A DNA stretch of 64,000 nucleotides, taken from assembly GCF_012034175.1 (NCBI RefSeq), contig NZ_JAATEJ010000037.1, positions 1 to 64,000 of the forward strand. The letters run 5' to 3'. The notes under the pieces are model-generated. The model saw only the letters and a list, made by a program, of their open reading frames with translations. It ran no database searches and was not told where the DNA came from. How positions within the stretch are numbered: the stretch's first letter is position 1; every line of letters begins with the position of its first letter. This document shows, in pieces, positions 24,477 to 34,300 of the stretch. Both the position numbers and the translations under genes were made by a program. Source of the stretch: Actinacidiphila epipremni (GTDB lineage Bacteria > Actinomycetota > Actinomycetes > Streptomycetales > Streptomycetaceae).

Positions 24477-24662
24477 GCTCGTCCCTCTCAGCCGCGCGGT
24501 GGCCCGCGGGAACGGTTCACAGCCGAGTGTCCGCAAACGCGCGTTCCACACCTGGCGGACCCGGGCCGGCCCCTGTGACCACCCAACACCCGGGAGCCCG
24601 GACCCGCCTGCCGAGGCCCGCCCCGGCTCACCCGTCCGGCCCAGCGCGGCGGGCGCCCGGGG

Positions 24663-25676
24663 TCAGTCCGCCGCGGGGTGGGGGTTGCCGAGGTAGGGGA
24701 AGACGGTCAGGGTGTCGGTGTGCGGCGACAGGCCGGTGGGCGGGATGTCGCCCTTGGACAGGAACGCCAGGCGGTGGTTGATGACGTCGTCGGTGAAGAC
24801 CCGGCCGTTGGGATAGCGGGCCGGCTTCGAGGGGTCGTACGTCAGCATGTCGGGCAGCAGGCCCTCGGCGTCGATCGCGGCGATGGCCTCCTCGCGCGAG
24901 TAGTCGCCGGTGTGGCCCATGAGGTGGACGAACTGGTCGGTCCACCGCTCGCGGTCGTGGACCGGCTCGCTGGCGTTGTACTCCACCTTCGTCTCGTCGG
25001 TGTTGAAGAAGCTGCTGACCGAGGGGTGGCCGGCCCGGTCGACGTGCTCCAGCCGGCCGTCCTTGCGGACGCTGCACCGGCCCCAGATCCGGATGTCGGG
25101 GTCGGCGCCGAGGTCGGCGGTCGGCAGCTCCATCACCGTCGAGAAGACGTTGGCCGACACGTTGGAGTCCACACCGGTCCACGGCGAGTCGCCGCCGAGG
25201 TGCGGGGCGGTGAAGTTGCGACCGCCGCTGGTGTCGTAGAGCTTCTGGATGCCGTCGAAGTCGAAGAAGAAGGCGTCGCTGCGGGCGCCGGCGAAGAAGG
25301 TGGCCGAGCCGGCGCGTACCGCCTTGGCCTGGGGGCCGAAGGAGACCTCCGCGTCCGTGACGACCTGCTCGCCGACCGCCTCGGGCGAGCGGGCCTGCTC
25401 GCCGCGCGCGACGAAGACGCTGAAGGTCTGCCGGCCGTCCTTCGGCGGTGCGAAGACGTAGCTGACCGCGATGTCGGTGAGGGCGTCCCCGTCGTTGTCG
25501 ATGTTCACCCGGTAGATGGCGTCGGGGTGCAGCGCGTCGGCGTTGGGGTTCGCGTTGAGGATGATCACCGTACGCGTCGGGTCGCCGGGCGCCTGGAAGG
25601 CGTACAGGTCGCACAGGTCGAGGCGCTGGTCCCCCAGCGGCGGGCCGAGGCTCAGTCCGGTGAAGTGGTTCGACAT
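24663..25676 (-). CDS. DUF4331 domain-containing protein
   Basis: A 337-residue protein of a family with unknown function. It begins MSNHFTGLSLGPP and shows the family features DLYAFQAPGDPTRTVIILNANP, IDNDGDALTDIAVSYVF, FFAGARSDAFFFDFDG and GRVFTDDVINHRLAFL. No signal peptide is seen. ATG 25676 has AAAGGAC about 9 nt upstream and is preferred to the upstream frame opening. It is upstream of, but 186 bp from, the formate dehydrogenase genes; common expression is not shown. Confidence 0.85.
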   Translation of the reverse strand: MSNHFTGLSLGPPLGDQRLDLCDLYAFQAPGDPTRTVIILNANPNADALHPDAIYRVNIDNDGDALTDIAVSYVFAPPKDGRQTFSVFVARGEQARSPEAVGEQVVTDAEVSFGPQAKAVRAGSATFFAGARSDAFFFDFDGIQKLYDTSGGRNFTAPHLGGDSPWTGVDSNVSANVFSTVMELPTADLGADPDIRIWGRCSVRKDGRLEHVDRAGHPSVSSFFNTDETKVEYNASEPVHDRERWTDQFVHLMGHTGDYSREEAIAAIDAEGLLPDMLTYDPSKPARYPNGRVFTDDVINHRLAFLSKGDIPPTGLSPHTDTLTVFPYLGNPHPAAD

Positions 25677-25929
25677 CCCGCTTGTCCTTTCGGCGTTCGC
25701 TGAGGGGAGGTTCACCCCGGGGGACACTCAACCACAAAAGGGATCAAACGGGCGCGAGGCGCGGCCAGGTGGGCGGTCGCGGCGGCAACTCGGGGGCGGC
25801 GTCCCGGGGTTTCGGCGGCGGGGGCGGCCCGGCGCGCTTCGCCGGCCGGCCGGGTTTCCGTTATCCCGCGCACGGCGCCGCGGTCTCCTGTGCACAAGCC
25901 GCCGCAGAAGCTGTCAAGGGGTGCTCGCA

Positions 25930-26964
25930 TTGCCAGGAAGCCGGGCGTCGCGCCATCGCGGACGACGCAGGAGCGCACGATCGGCGGCCGTGGCCACGGC
26001 CGCCGTGCTCGTCACATGTCTGGCCGTGCTCGCGGCGGTGCTGTTGACCCGTGGCGGCCCCACCGCTCCGGAGCGCGCGGCCGGCGTCCCGTCGCCGGCC
26101 GCGCCCGCCACGACGGCCGGCGTCACCACTCCCCCGGCCGCCCCGCCGTCCGCCACCTCGGCCCCGCCCTCCGCGACGAAGCCCCCGACCCGCTCGGCAA
26201 CGCCGACCGCGCGGCCGTCGGCCACCGCCCGCAGTAAGTCGGGCTCCGCGGCGGCGCCCGCGGGCAAGCGGACGATCACCCTGGTCAACCGGCTCTCCCA
26301 GACCATCTGGCCGGCCGTCGCCGCGGACCCCAAGCACCCCGTCGAGGCGACCGGATGGGTCCTCAAGCCCGGCGCGAGCCTGAGCTTCAGCATCCCCGAC
26401 CACTGGGACGTCAGGCTCTGGGCCCGCACCGGCTGCTCCTTCGACGCCGCCGGCAACGGCCACTGCCTCACCGGCGACTGCGGGCACTTCCAGTGCGGCT
26501 CCACGTGGGGCGAATTCCCCTCCACCCTCGCCGAGTTCAACCTCAACGCCTGGCAGGGCATGGACTTCTACGACGTGAGCCTGGTCGAGGGCAACAACCT
26601 GCCGATGTGGATCAACAGTTACGGCGGCTCCTCGCGCGACAAGCTCGACGCGAACGGGTGCTCCGCCGCGGGCTGCACCCGGGACGCCAACGCGACCTGC
26701 CCCGCCAAGCTCCAGCGCATCCGCGGCGGCCATGTGGTGGCGTGCCTGAGCGCGTGCCTGGTCTTCAAGACCGACCAGACCTGCTGCACCGGGCCCTACG
26801 CGGCCCGCCCCCAGTGCGTGCCGTCGTCCTGGCCGGTCGACTCGGCGGCCGTCTTCAAGAAGGCCGAGCCCTTCGCCTACTCCTACGTCAACGACGACGC
26901 GACCAGCGTCCTGACCTGCTCGGGCGAGTGCGGCTACCGCGTCACCTGGGGCGTCAGCCCCTAG
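25930..26964 (+). CDS. Secreted thaumatin-like protein, copy 1
   Basis: A 344-residue exported protein. A basic N-terminus and one membrane segment (AAVATAAVLVTCLAVLAAVLL) precede a Pro/Thr/Ala-rich linker of about 70 residues. The thaumatin domain starts at KRTITLVNRLSQTIWPA. It matches the family signature at GNGHCLTGDCGHFQC and has many Cys, plus GMDFYDVSLVEGNNLPMW and PFAYSYVNDDA. Thaumatin-like proteins often bind or degrade fungal beta-glucan. The proposed start is TTG 25930, 8 nt after AAGGGG and matching the N-terminus of the next paralogue; GTG 25921 abuts the same ribosome site. Confidence 0.85.
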   Translation: MPGSRASRHRGRRRSARSAAVATAAVLVTCLAVLAAVLLTRGGPTAPERAAGVPSPAAPATTAGVTTPPAAPPSATSAPPSATKPPTRSATPTARPSATARSKSGSAAAPAGKRTITLVNRLSQTIWPAVAADPKHPVEATGWVLKPGASLSFSIPDHWDVRLWARTGCSFDAAGNGHCLTGDCGHFQCGSTWGEFPSTLAEFNLNAWQGMDFYDVSLVEGNNLPMWINSYGGSSRDKLDANGCSAAGCTRDANATCPAKLQRIRGGHVVACLSACLVFKTDQTCCTGPYAARPQCVPSSWPVDSAAVFKKAEPFAYSYVNDDATSVLTCSGECGYRVTWGVSP

Positions 26965-27042
26965 CCGGGCCCCGGATCGGGGCTCGTCAGATCGCCGGCC
27001 GCGAGGCCGCCCGCCCACCCGTAGCAAGGAAGAGACGCAGCA

Positions 27043-28083
27043 ATGGCAAGTGGACGCAGAAGGCGCGGCGCAAGGCCCGTACGACGTCGCCTGTGGTACG
27101 TGGCGACGACCGCCGTCACGGCGGCGGTCGCGATCCTGGTCGGGTACGCCCTGTGGTCGCCGTCCGGTTCCGGCTCCGGTTCCGGGCGCACGACGGGCGC
27201 GGAGCACCGCCTCACCGCCGGGCCCGGGCCCTCCAGCGCGCCGGCCGCCTCCTCGCCGGCGCCGGCCGCGCCGAGCAGCAGCGCGTCGGCGTCGCCCTCG
27301 CCCTCCGCTTCCCCCTCGGCCTCCGCCTCGGCCAAGCCGGGCGCCACGGCGAAGGGCACGCCGAAGCCGCCCGGCAGGCCGGCGGCCGGCCCGACCAGCG
27401 CGCCCGCGGGCAAGCGCCTGATCACGGTCGTCAACCGGACCTCGAAGACGGTCTGGGCGGTCGTCACCAATACACCGGTCTATCCGGCCGGCCACAAGCT
27501 GGCCCCCGGCCAGAGCGTGTCCGTGACCGTCGCGAACAACTGGGGCGGCCGTATCTGGGGCCGCACCGGCTGCGCCACCACCGCGGCGAGCCACTGCGCC
27601 TCCGGCGACTGCACCAGCGTCTGCGACGGCGCCAACCCGCCCACCACGCTGGGCGAGTTCACCTTCGACGCCTACGCCGGGATGGACTTCTACGACGTGA
27701 GCATGGTGGACGGCTCGAACCTCCCCATGTACATCAACGTCTCCCACACCACGACCACCGACCCGGTCAGCGCCGCCGGCTGCTACAAGGGCGTCTGCAC
27801 CACCGCGATCGACTGCCCGAGCGCCATGCGGCAGATGTCCGGCGGCCAGGAGATCGGCTGCAAACCGCCCTGCGCGGCCTTCGGCGGCGACACCTACTGC
27901 TGCCGCGGCGCCTGGGCGGGCCGCGAGCACTGCGTCCCGTCGAAGTGGCCGGTCGACTACACCCAGGTCTTCAAGCGCGCCGAGCCGTACGCGTACTCCT
28001 ACGCCTTCGACGACTCCGCGACCATGGCCTGCAAGGGCGCCTGCTACTACAAGGTGACCTTCGGCACGACAGCCGGCACCTGA
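27043..28083 (+). CDS. Secreted thaumatin-like protein, copy 2
   Basis: A 346-residue paralogue of the preceding gene. A basic N-terminus (RRRRGARPVRRR), a membrane segment (VATTAVTAAVAILVGYALW) and a Ser/Pro/Ala-rich linker of about 80 residues come first. The domain opens KRLITVVNRTSKTVWAV and includes GMDFYDVSMVDGSNLPMY and EPYAYSYAFDDSATMAC. The signature region is altered (HCASGDCTSVC). AAGGAAG lies 9 nt before the ATG. The two genes lie 78 bp apart in tandem and likely arose by duplication, with substantial divergence since. Confidence 0.87.
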   Translation: MASGRRRRGARPVRRRLWYVATTAVTAAVAILVGYALWSPSGSGSGSGRTTGAEHRLTAGPGPSSAPAASSPAPAAPSSSASASPSPSASPSASASAKPGATAKGTPKPPGRPAAGPTSAPAGKRLITVVNRTSKTVWAVVTNTPVYPAGHKLAPGQSVSVTVANNWGGRIWGRTGCATTAASHCASGDCTSVCDGANPPTTLGEFTFDAYAGMDFYDVSMVDGSNLPMYINVSHTTTTDPVSAAGCYKGVCTTAIDCPSAMRQMSGGQEIGCKPPCAAFGGDTYCCRGAWAGREHCVPSKWPVDYTQVFKRAEPYAYSYAFDDSATMACKGACYYKVTFGTTAGT

Positions 28084-28102
28084 CGCCCGTACGGCCGGCC
28101 GC

Positions 28103-29008
28103 TCACGTCCACGGCATGGCCGAGCGGCGGGTCCAGTACGCCTCGGGGTCCACGGCCAGGGGCGCGTAGTCGTCGGGGGCGGGCGGTGGCGTCGTCAGGG
28201 CGGCGAGGTTGGCGTGGAGCTGGCGGACGGTCACGGCGCCGGACAGCACGACGTCGGCCCAGGGCTGGGCCAGGGCGGCGGCGAGGGCCGGCCCGGCGGG
28301 GTCCTCGCCGAGCGGCGCGGTGGCCGGGCCCGGCGTGGCGAGCAGGCCGTTGGCCAGGGCCTCCTTGACGATCACCGTCCAGCCGGCCGCCTTGGCCTCG
28401 GCCAGGGCGGGGCCCGCGGAGGGCTCCAGGACGTTCCAGGTGGCCTGCACGGCGGAGAAGACGGGCCGCCCGCCGACCCGTACGGCCAGCGCCTTGCGCA
28501 GCGTACGGGCCTGGTGCGGGCCGCTGAGGCTCAGGCCCACCGGGACGCCGAGGCCGGCGAGGTCGTGCAGGACCGCCTCGTCGTCGAGGACGCCGGACTC
28601 CTCGGTCGCCGAGTGGATCTGGTAGAGGTCGAGCCAGCGCCCGAGCAGCGCCCGGGACTGCGGCCACTGGCGGGCCAGCGCGGCGGCGGTGTGGTCCTTC
28701 ACCTCCTGGACCGGCGCGCCGGGCTGCCAGTCGGCGGTGTAGGTGTAGCCCCACTTCGACGAGACGGTGACGTCCTGCGCCCCGATGCCCCGGCCGCGCA
28801 GCCACCCGGCCAGGAACTCCTCGGCCAGGCCGTACGAGCGGGCCGCGTCGAACCACCGGATCCCGCCCGCCCAGGCGGCGTCGCACACCTCCTCGCAGCG
28901 TCCGCGCAGACCCGCGACGGAGCGGTCGGCGCCCAGGGACGGGCCGTGACCCACGGTCAGGTACTCCGGCCGGCCCAGCGCCGCCAACCCCAGTCCGAGC
29001 ACGGCCAC
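28103..29008 (-). CDS. Aldo/keto reductase
   Basis: A 301-residue NADPH-dependent reductase. The catalytic tetrad can be placed: Asp and Tyr in WFDAARSYGLAEEFL, Lys in VSSKWGY, His in LYQIHSATEES. The fold ends with ADVVLSGAVTVRQLHANL. Start GTG 29008 is chosen because GAAGGA lies about 7 nt upstream; the longer frame to 29140 has Gly/Pro/Arg-rich sequence untypical of the family. Substrate unknown. It converges with the thaumatin gene (20-bp gap). Confidence 0.88.
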   Translation of the reverse strand: MAVLGLGLAALGRPEYLTVGHGPSLGADRSVAGLRGRCEEVCDAAWAGGIRWFDAARSYGLAEEFLAGWLRGRGIGAQDVTVSSKWGYTYTADWQPGAPVQEVKDHTAAALARQWPQSRALLGRWLDLYQIHSATEESGVLDDEAVLHDLAGLGVPVGLSLSGPHQARTLRKALAVRVGGRPVFSAVQATWNVLEPSAGPALAEAKAAGWTVIVKEALANGLLATPGPATAPLGEDPAGPALAAALAQPWADVVLSGAVTVRQLHANLAALTTPPPAPDDYAPLAVDPEAYWTRRSAMPWT

Positions 29009-29518
29009 CGGCGTTCCTTCCCTCGTCCCGTCCGCCTTCCCGTGCCGGATTCTCCCCCACCCGGCCCCGCCCCGCGCTCCCGGCGCGCCCTGACCCGGCG
29101 GCGGCGCCGTCGCGGGCGGTGCGCCGTCCGGGCAGCGCACCGCTTTCCGCGCATCCGGGAGCTTCTACGCAGATTGTCGTATGGATCGCGCCCGGGCATC
29201 GGCGCAGGCTTGCCCCCACCCCCGCAGGGCGCCCCGCTGGGATCCCGCCGGACTCCCCTCACCGGCGCGGCGACGGCGCCCCCGCCGAGGGGCGCGCTCC
29301 CTTGCTGCGCCGCGCGCCCCTCGGCGCGTCCCCGCGCCGGCCACCCGGGCCCGCCGTCCGGGCACGGCTCCCACCGCCCGCCGGCTCGCCCTGCCGTGGT
29401 GCGCGCCCTCGTTCTGCGCCGCGGTGCTTCATCGCGCCGTCCGATACAGTCCGTGGGGGTGCGGCTCCATCGTGCAACTGGTGCTGCTGGGACGACCATC
29501 GACCCGTGGAGGGCCTTC
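29009..29518. other. Intergenic region upstream of the peptide/methyltransferase pair
   Basis: About 510 bp between divergent genes with no gene I can support; reading frames are Arg/Pro/Ala-rich shadows. A possible rightward -10 TACAGT (29445-29450) lies about 70 nt before the peptide start, without a clear -35. Confidence 0.3.
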
Positions 29519-29635
29519 ATGGACGGCGAGCACGCGAAGGACGGGCCACCGCTGGAGGAGGGCACGCCCCCGCCGGGCAACACCGACGGCCAGGTGCCGC
29601 CGGCTCCGGAGCCGGAAGGCGCGCACAAGAAGTGA
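29519..29635 (+). CDS. 38-residue acidic peptide, candidate RiPP precursor (aspartimide/imiditide type)
   Basis: ATG 29519 has GGAGGG at good distance, and the stop overlaps the methyltransferase start as GTGA, so translation is coupled. The peptide is hydrophilic, Pro/Gly/Glu-rich, without Cys and ends in Lys-Lys. All three Asp residues (positions 2, 8, 23) are followed by Gly, the dipeptide most prone to aspartimide formation. Together with a downstream PIMT homologue bearing the RiPP-type C-terminal extension, this matches the minimal precursor-plus-methyltransferase layout of imiditides. No ATP-grasp, lanthionine or lasso enzyme is nearby. Precursor status is inference; coupling is seen directly. 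Confidence 0.6.
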   Translation: MDGEHAKDGPPLEEGTPPPGNTDGQVPPAPEPEGAHKK

Positions 29636-30807
29636 CGCCCGCGGTCATCGCCGAGCAGCGCACCCTCCAGTGCGAGGACATGGAGCGACGGGGCCTGTGG
29701 CCCGAGCGGTCACCGTGGCTGCGCGCCGCCGTGGACGCGTTGCCGCGCGAGGACTTCGCGCCGGACCGGCTGTGGCGCTGGGACGGCCACGCCTACGTAC
29801 CCGTCGACCGCGCCGCGGACCCGCGCCGGTGGGCCGACCAGGTCTACGGCGATCCCTTCGAGGCCGCGGTCACCCAGGTCAGCGGCGGCTTGCCGACGTC
29901 GAGCCTGTCGTGCACCGCGGTCGTGGTGGACATGCTCGACTCGCTGCTGCTCGAACCCGGCGAGCGGGTGCTGGAGTTGGGCAGCGGCACCGGGTGGAAC
30001 GCCGCGTTGCTGGCCTGGCGCGCCGGGAACGGCAAGGTGCTCAGCATCGAGGTGGACGCCGGCCTCGCCGAGCAGGCCCGGTCCCGCCTGCGCGCGGCCG
30101 GCGCCGCGGCGGACGTCCACGTCGGGGACGGCGCCCGCGGCCGGCCCGGCGAGGGGCCGTTCGACCGGGTGATCGCGACCTACGCCGTGGACGAGGTGCC
30201 GTGGGCGTGGGTCGCCGGGACCCGGCCGGGCGGCCGGATCGTCGCCCCCTGGGGGCGGCTCGGCCACATCGCGCTGACCGTCGCCGACGACGGGCAGCGC
30301 GCGCAGGGCTGGTTCCAGGGCCTGGCCCAGTTCATGCCCGCGCGCGGCACGGCCGGCCCCGAGCGCACTTTCGCGCAGGTCCGCGGCGGCGAGCCCGTGC
30401 AGGACGAGCGGGTGGTCGCCCGGGACCTCGCGCCGCTGCGCGACAGCCGGCACCTGCTGTTCGCGCTGCGGGTCGCCGTACCGGACGTACGGATCACCAC
30501 CAGGACCGACCAGGACGGCGTCAACGCCTGGCTCCACGACGGCCGCTCGTCGTGGGCCGCCCTGTCGGCGGCCGGCACGGGCCGGACCATCGCCTACCAG
30601 GCCGGGCCCCGGCGCCTGGCCGACGAGGTCGAGGCCGCCTGGGACACCTGGGCGCAGGCCGGCTCCCCCACCGTCCACGACTTCGGGATGACCGTGACCG
30701 CCGGTGGCCAGGTGGTGTGGGCCAACGACCCGGTCACCGGCCCCCACTGGCCCGCAACGCCGGCGTCCGTTCCGGGGGGTTCGTCTTGCGGGCGTCCCCT
30801 TCCGTGA
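29632..30807 (+). CDS. Protein-L-isoaspartate O-methyltransferase homologue with C-terminal extension (RiPP-associated type)
   Basis: A 391-residue SAM-dependent methyltransferase, against about 210-230 for housekeeping PIMT. The SAM motif is VLELGSGTGWNAALLA near residue 113, followed by VLSIEVDA and FDRVIATYAVDEVPWAW. The substrate loop reads SGGLPTSSLSC in place of the usual SAPHM-type sequence. The last about 170 residues include GPRRLADEVEAAWDTW and FGMTVTAGGQVVWANDP, an extension I associate with methyltransferases of graspetide, lasso and imiditide clusters that turn Asp into aspartimide. GTG 29632 overlaps the peptide stop. Likely substrate: the 38-residue peptide. Confidence 0.83.
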   Translation: MTPAVIAEQRTLQCEDMERRGLWPERSPWLRAAVDALPREDFAPDRLWRWDGHAYVPVDRAADPRRWADQVYGDPFEAAVTQVSGGLPTSSLSCTAVVVDMLDSLLLEPGERVLELGSGTGWNAALLAWRAGNGKVLSIEVDAGLAEQARSRLRAAGAAADVHVGDGARGRPGEGPFDRVIATYAVDEVPWAWVAGTRPGGRIVAPWGRLGHIALTVADDGQRAQGWFQGLAQFMPARGTAGPERTFAQVRGGEPVQDERVVARDLAPLRDSRHLLFALRVAVPDVRITTRTDQDGVNAWLHDGRSSWAALSAAGTGRTIAYQAGPRRLADEVEAAWDTWAQAGSPTVHDFGMTVTAGGQVVWANDPVTGPHWPATPASVPGGSSCGRPLP

Positions 30808-31118
30808 GCCACCGAAACAGGTCGCCCCGCTCGTTCCGCGCCACGTGAGCAGTCCCCGGGGGCCGGACGCACCGCGTGGTCCCACCTGGTGGGCCCGGAG
30901 CTTACGGCCGCCCTGTGAGGGGACTCCCGGCCACCTGCCCCGGGCAGCTGCCGTAAGCGCCCGCCCCGAGGCCCGGGACGACGACGAACGCGCCGGCGTA
31001 CACGGCGTACACCGCGCGGTGCGGGAGCATGAGCCCAGCGCGGCGTGTCCCCCCCGGGGGCGGTGACCTCCCGGCGCCCCACGGGAGGCGTACGCGTGCG
31101 AATCCCGCCAACGACGCC

Positions 31119-31160
31119 TTGACTTCCGGCCCACCGTGGCTGAATCTTGGCAACGTTGTC
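31119..31160 (+). promoter_or_regulatory. Promoter with LacI-type operator O1 at the transcription start of the GH2 gene
   Basis: -35 TTGACT (31119-31124), 17-bp spacer, -10-like GAATCT (31142-31147). Immediately after is GGCAACGTTGTC (31149-31160), whose core CAACGTTG is a perfect palindrome and which differs by one base from O2. It would cover the start point near 31154. Actinomycete LacI-family repressors of sugar hydrolase genes use such CG-centred palindromes. Confidence 0.55.
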
Positions 31161-31224
31161 ACGCCGGTTCCCCCTCGTACGCGTCACTGCCGCAAGCGGC
31201 GGGTGGCCGGTGAAGCCATGGGCA

Positions 31225-31236
31225 GACAACGTTGTC
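31225..31236 (+). promoter_or_regulatory. LacI-type operator O2
   Basis: Perfect 12-bp palindrome GACAACGTTGTC, centred 76 bp downstream of O1 and inside the predicted untranslated leader of the GH2 gene (start 31311). Two sites this far apart could be bridged by a tetramer or act as roadblock. No lacI-family gene is in the window. Confidence 0.6.
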
Positions 31237-31310
31237 ACCCGATGGGTGCAGGCGGACGCGGTGGTCAGGGCCGCGTCCGCCGCCCATCCCGCTCCCGATG
31301 GGATTCCCGC

Positions 31311-34300
31311 ATGGCACGCAGGCCGGACCAGCCCCAACGCCCTTCCCGACGCGCGGTCGTGACCGCCGGGTCGTCCCTGCTCGCCGGCTTCGGGCTGAGT
31401 GCCGCGCTGCCCGCCGTCGCGTCCGCCTCGGCCCCCACCGCCCCGGGGTCCGCGCCGCACGCGCCCGCAGCCGCGGATCTGGCCGCGTACCGGCCGGTGC
31501 ATGTCTCGTCGACCGCCTACGCGCCCACCCCCGGCGAGTTCGTCGTCGACAAGGTCGCCACCCGCGGTGTCCGCGGCACCGGTTGGCGGGCGGCGGACGG
31601 CGATCCGCAGTGGGTGTCGGTCGACCTCCAGGCGGTGTGCGAGGTCGCCCTCGTGACGCTGACGTTCGAAGCCGCCGCCGGCGACCCGGTGTTCGTGCCG
31701 AGCCCGACCGGCAACTGGTCGGACGGCACCACCGGGCAGGAGATCCTGTCCAGTTACGCCACCGCGTTCACCGTCGAGACGTCGCTGGACGGCAGGTCCT
31801 GGACGAGCCTGTACCGCACGACGTCCGGCACCGGCGGTACCGTGCGGATCACGCCGCCCGCCCCGGTGCGGGCGCGCTTCGTACGGATGACCGCGACCAA
31901 GCGCTCGTCGGCCAATCCGCTCGGCCTCAACGGCTTCGAGGTCCACGGCACCGGGCCCGCGCACCGCCCCGCGGCCACCGGCTGGACCGACTGGGGCCGC
32001 CACGACGCCCGTCCCCCGAAGCTCGCCGTCGCGGCCGACGGCACCGTGCCGCTGGAGTCCGGGTGGGTGCTCACCATGGACGACTGGGCGGAAGGCGACG
32101 GCGCCGACCTGTCGCGTACCGGCGTGGACACCGGCGGCTGGCTGCCGGCGGTGGTGCCGGGCACCGTGCACGGCGCGCTCGTCGCGCAGGGCAAGCTGCC
32201 CGACCCGGTCGCGGGGTTCGGCAACATGCACGCGCCCGAGGCGCTGTCGCGCCACTCCTGGTGGTACAAGCGGGACTTCGCGCTCCCGCCGGGCCTGGAC
32301 ACCGGCCGTGGCCGCCATGTGTGGCTGGAGTTCGACGGCGTGAACCACCAGGCCGAGGTGTGGCTGAACGGCGCGAAGACGGGCACCCTCACCTATCCCT
32401 TCGCCCGCGCCGCCTACGACGTGACCGGCCATCTCGCCTCCGGCACACAGGCGTTGGCCGTCAAGATCACCCCCATGCCGGTGCCCGGCAGCCCCGGCGA
32501 CAAGGGGCCCGCGGGGCAGTCGTGGGTGGACGCGGGCGCCCAGCAGATGAACCTCAACTCCCCCACCTACCTTGCCTCGTCGGGCTGGGACTGGATGCCC
32601 GCGGTACGCGACCGGGCGGCCGGCATCTGGAACCACGTGCGGCTGCGCTCGACCGGGCACGCCGTGATCGGTGACCCGCGAGTGGACACCGAACTGCCCG
32701 GCCTGCCCGACACCTCGGTCGCCGAGGTCACGATCGTCGTGCCGGTGCGCAACGCCGACACCGCCGACCAACGGGTCACCGTCACCGCGCAGTTCGACCG
32801 GGTACGGGTCAGCACCGAGGTGACGGTGCCGGCCGGCGCGTCCGCCGATGTCGTCTTCTCCCCCGCCGACCACCCCGCGCTGCGGCTGCGCAACCCGCGG
32901 TTGTGGTGGCCCAACGGCTACGGCGACCCCGTGCTGCACGACCTCACCCTCACCGCGGCGGTCGCCGGCCGCACGAGCGACCGCCGCACCACCCGGTTCG
33001 GCATCCGGAAGTTCGGCTACGAGTACGCCACCCCGCTGCCCTTCACCGCCTCCGCCGACTCCTACGTGCAGTCCGTCGCGCTGCCCGAGGCCGTGCAGGC
33101 CCGCTTCGTGCGCATCAAGTGCGCTGAGCGCGCGACCGGTTGGGGCTTCTCGATGTGGGCCCTCTCCGTCGTGGACAGCGCGCACCCGGACACCGACCTC
33201 GCCCTGCACGGCAAGGCCACCGCCTCCAGCGCCGCCGACGGCACCGACCCGTCCGCCGTGACGGACGGCGACGCGGGCACCCGCTGGACCTCCGACTACG
33301 CCGACGACCAGTGGGTCCAGATCGATCTCGGCTCGCTGCGGTCCTTCGACCGGGTCGACGTCACCTGGGAGCAGGCGTACGCGAGAACCTATGTCGTGCA
33401 GGTCTCGCCGGACGGCTCGGCGTGGACGGACGCGCAGTCCGTCGACAACACCGCGATACCGCTGCCCTTCAACGGCGGTGACGCGAGCCTGCGGCTGGAG
33501 AGCGTGCCGGCCACCACCGCGCGCTATGTGCGGCTCACGTGCGGCCTGCGCAACACCAGTTGGGGCAACTCGCTGTGGACGTTCTCGGTGATCGACAGCG
33601 CCCGGCCGGGCACCGACCTGGCGCTGCACGCCAAGGTGGCCGCCTCGACGGAGGATTCGTCCTACCCCGCGTCGAACGCCACCGACGGCAACCCGAACTC
33701 CCGCTGGTCCTCGGCCTACGAGGACGACCAGTGGATCACCGTCGACCTCGGCTCGGCCCAACGCTTCGACCAGGTCGCGGTGTTGTGGGAGGCGGCGTAC
33801 CCGAAGACGTATGTCATCCAGTCCTCCGACGACAACGCCACGTGGCAGGACCTGAAGTCGGTGGACAACACACCGGAGGCGCTGAAGATCAGCGTCAACG
33901 GGGTGCGGGTGCTGGCCCGCGGCGGCAACTGGGGCTGGGACGAGCTGATCCGCCGGATGCCGGTGGAGCGCATGGACACCGCCGTGCGGATGCACCGCGA
34001 CATGAACTTCACGATGATCCGCAACTGGGTCGGCTCCAGCAACCGCGAGGAGTTCTTCGCCAAGTGCGACGAGTACGGGCTGCTGGTGTGGAACGACTTC
34101 CCCAACGCGTGGGGCATGGACCCGCCGGACCACGACGCGTACAACTCCCTCGCCCGCGACACGGTGTTGCGCTACCGCATCCACCCGTCGGTCGTGGTGT
34201 GGTGCGGCGCCAACGAGGGCGATCCGCCGCAGGCGATCGACGACGGCATGCGCGAGGCCGTGCAGGCGCAGGCGCCCGGCGTCCTCTACCAGAACAACTC

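Noticed and set aside
24060..24480. Possible selenocysteine (UGA) insertion in the formate dehydrogenase
   Set aside because: The catalytic position is a normal Cys codon and the frame is continuous.
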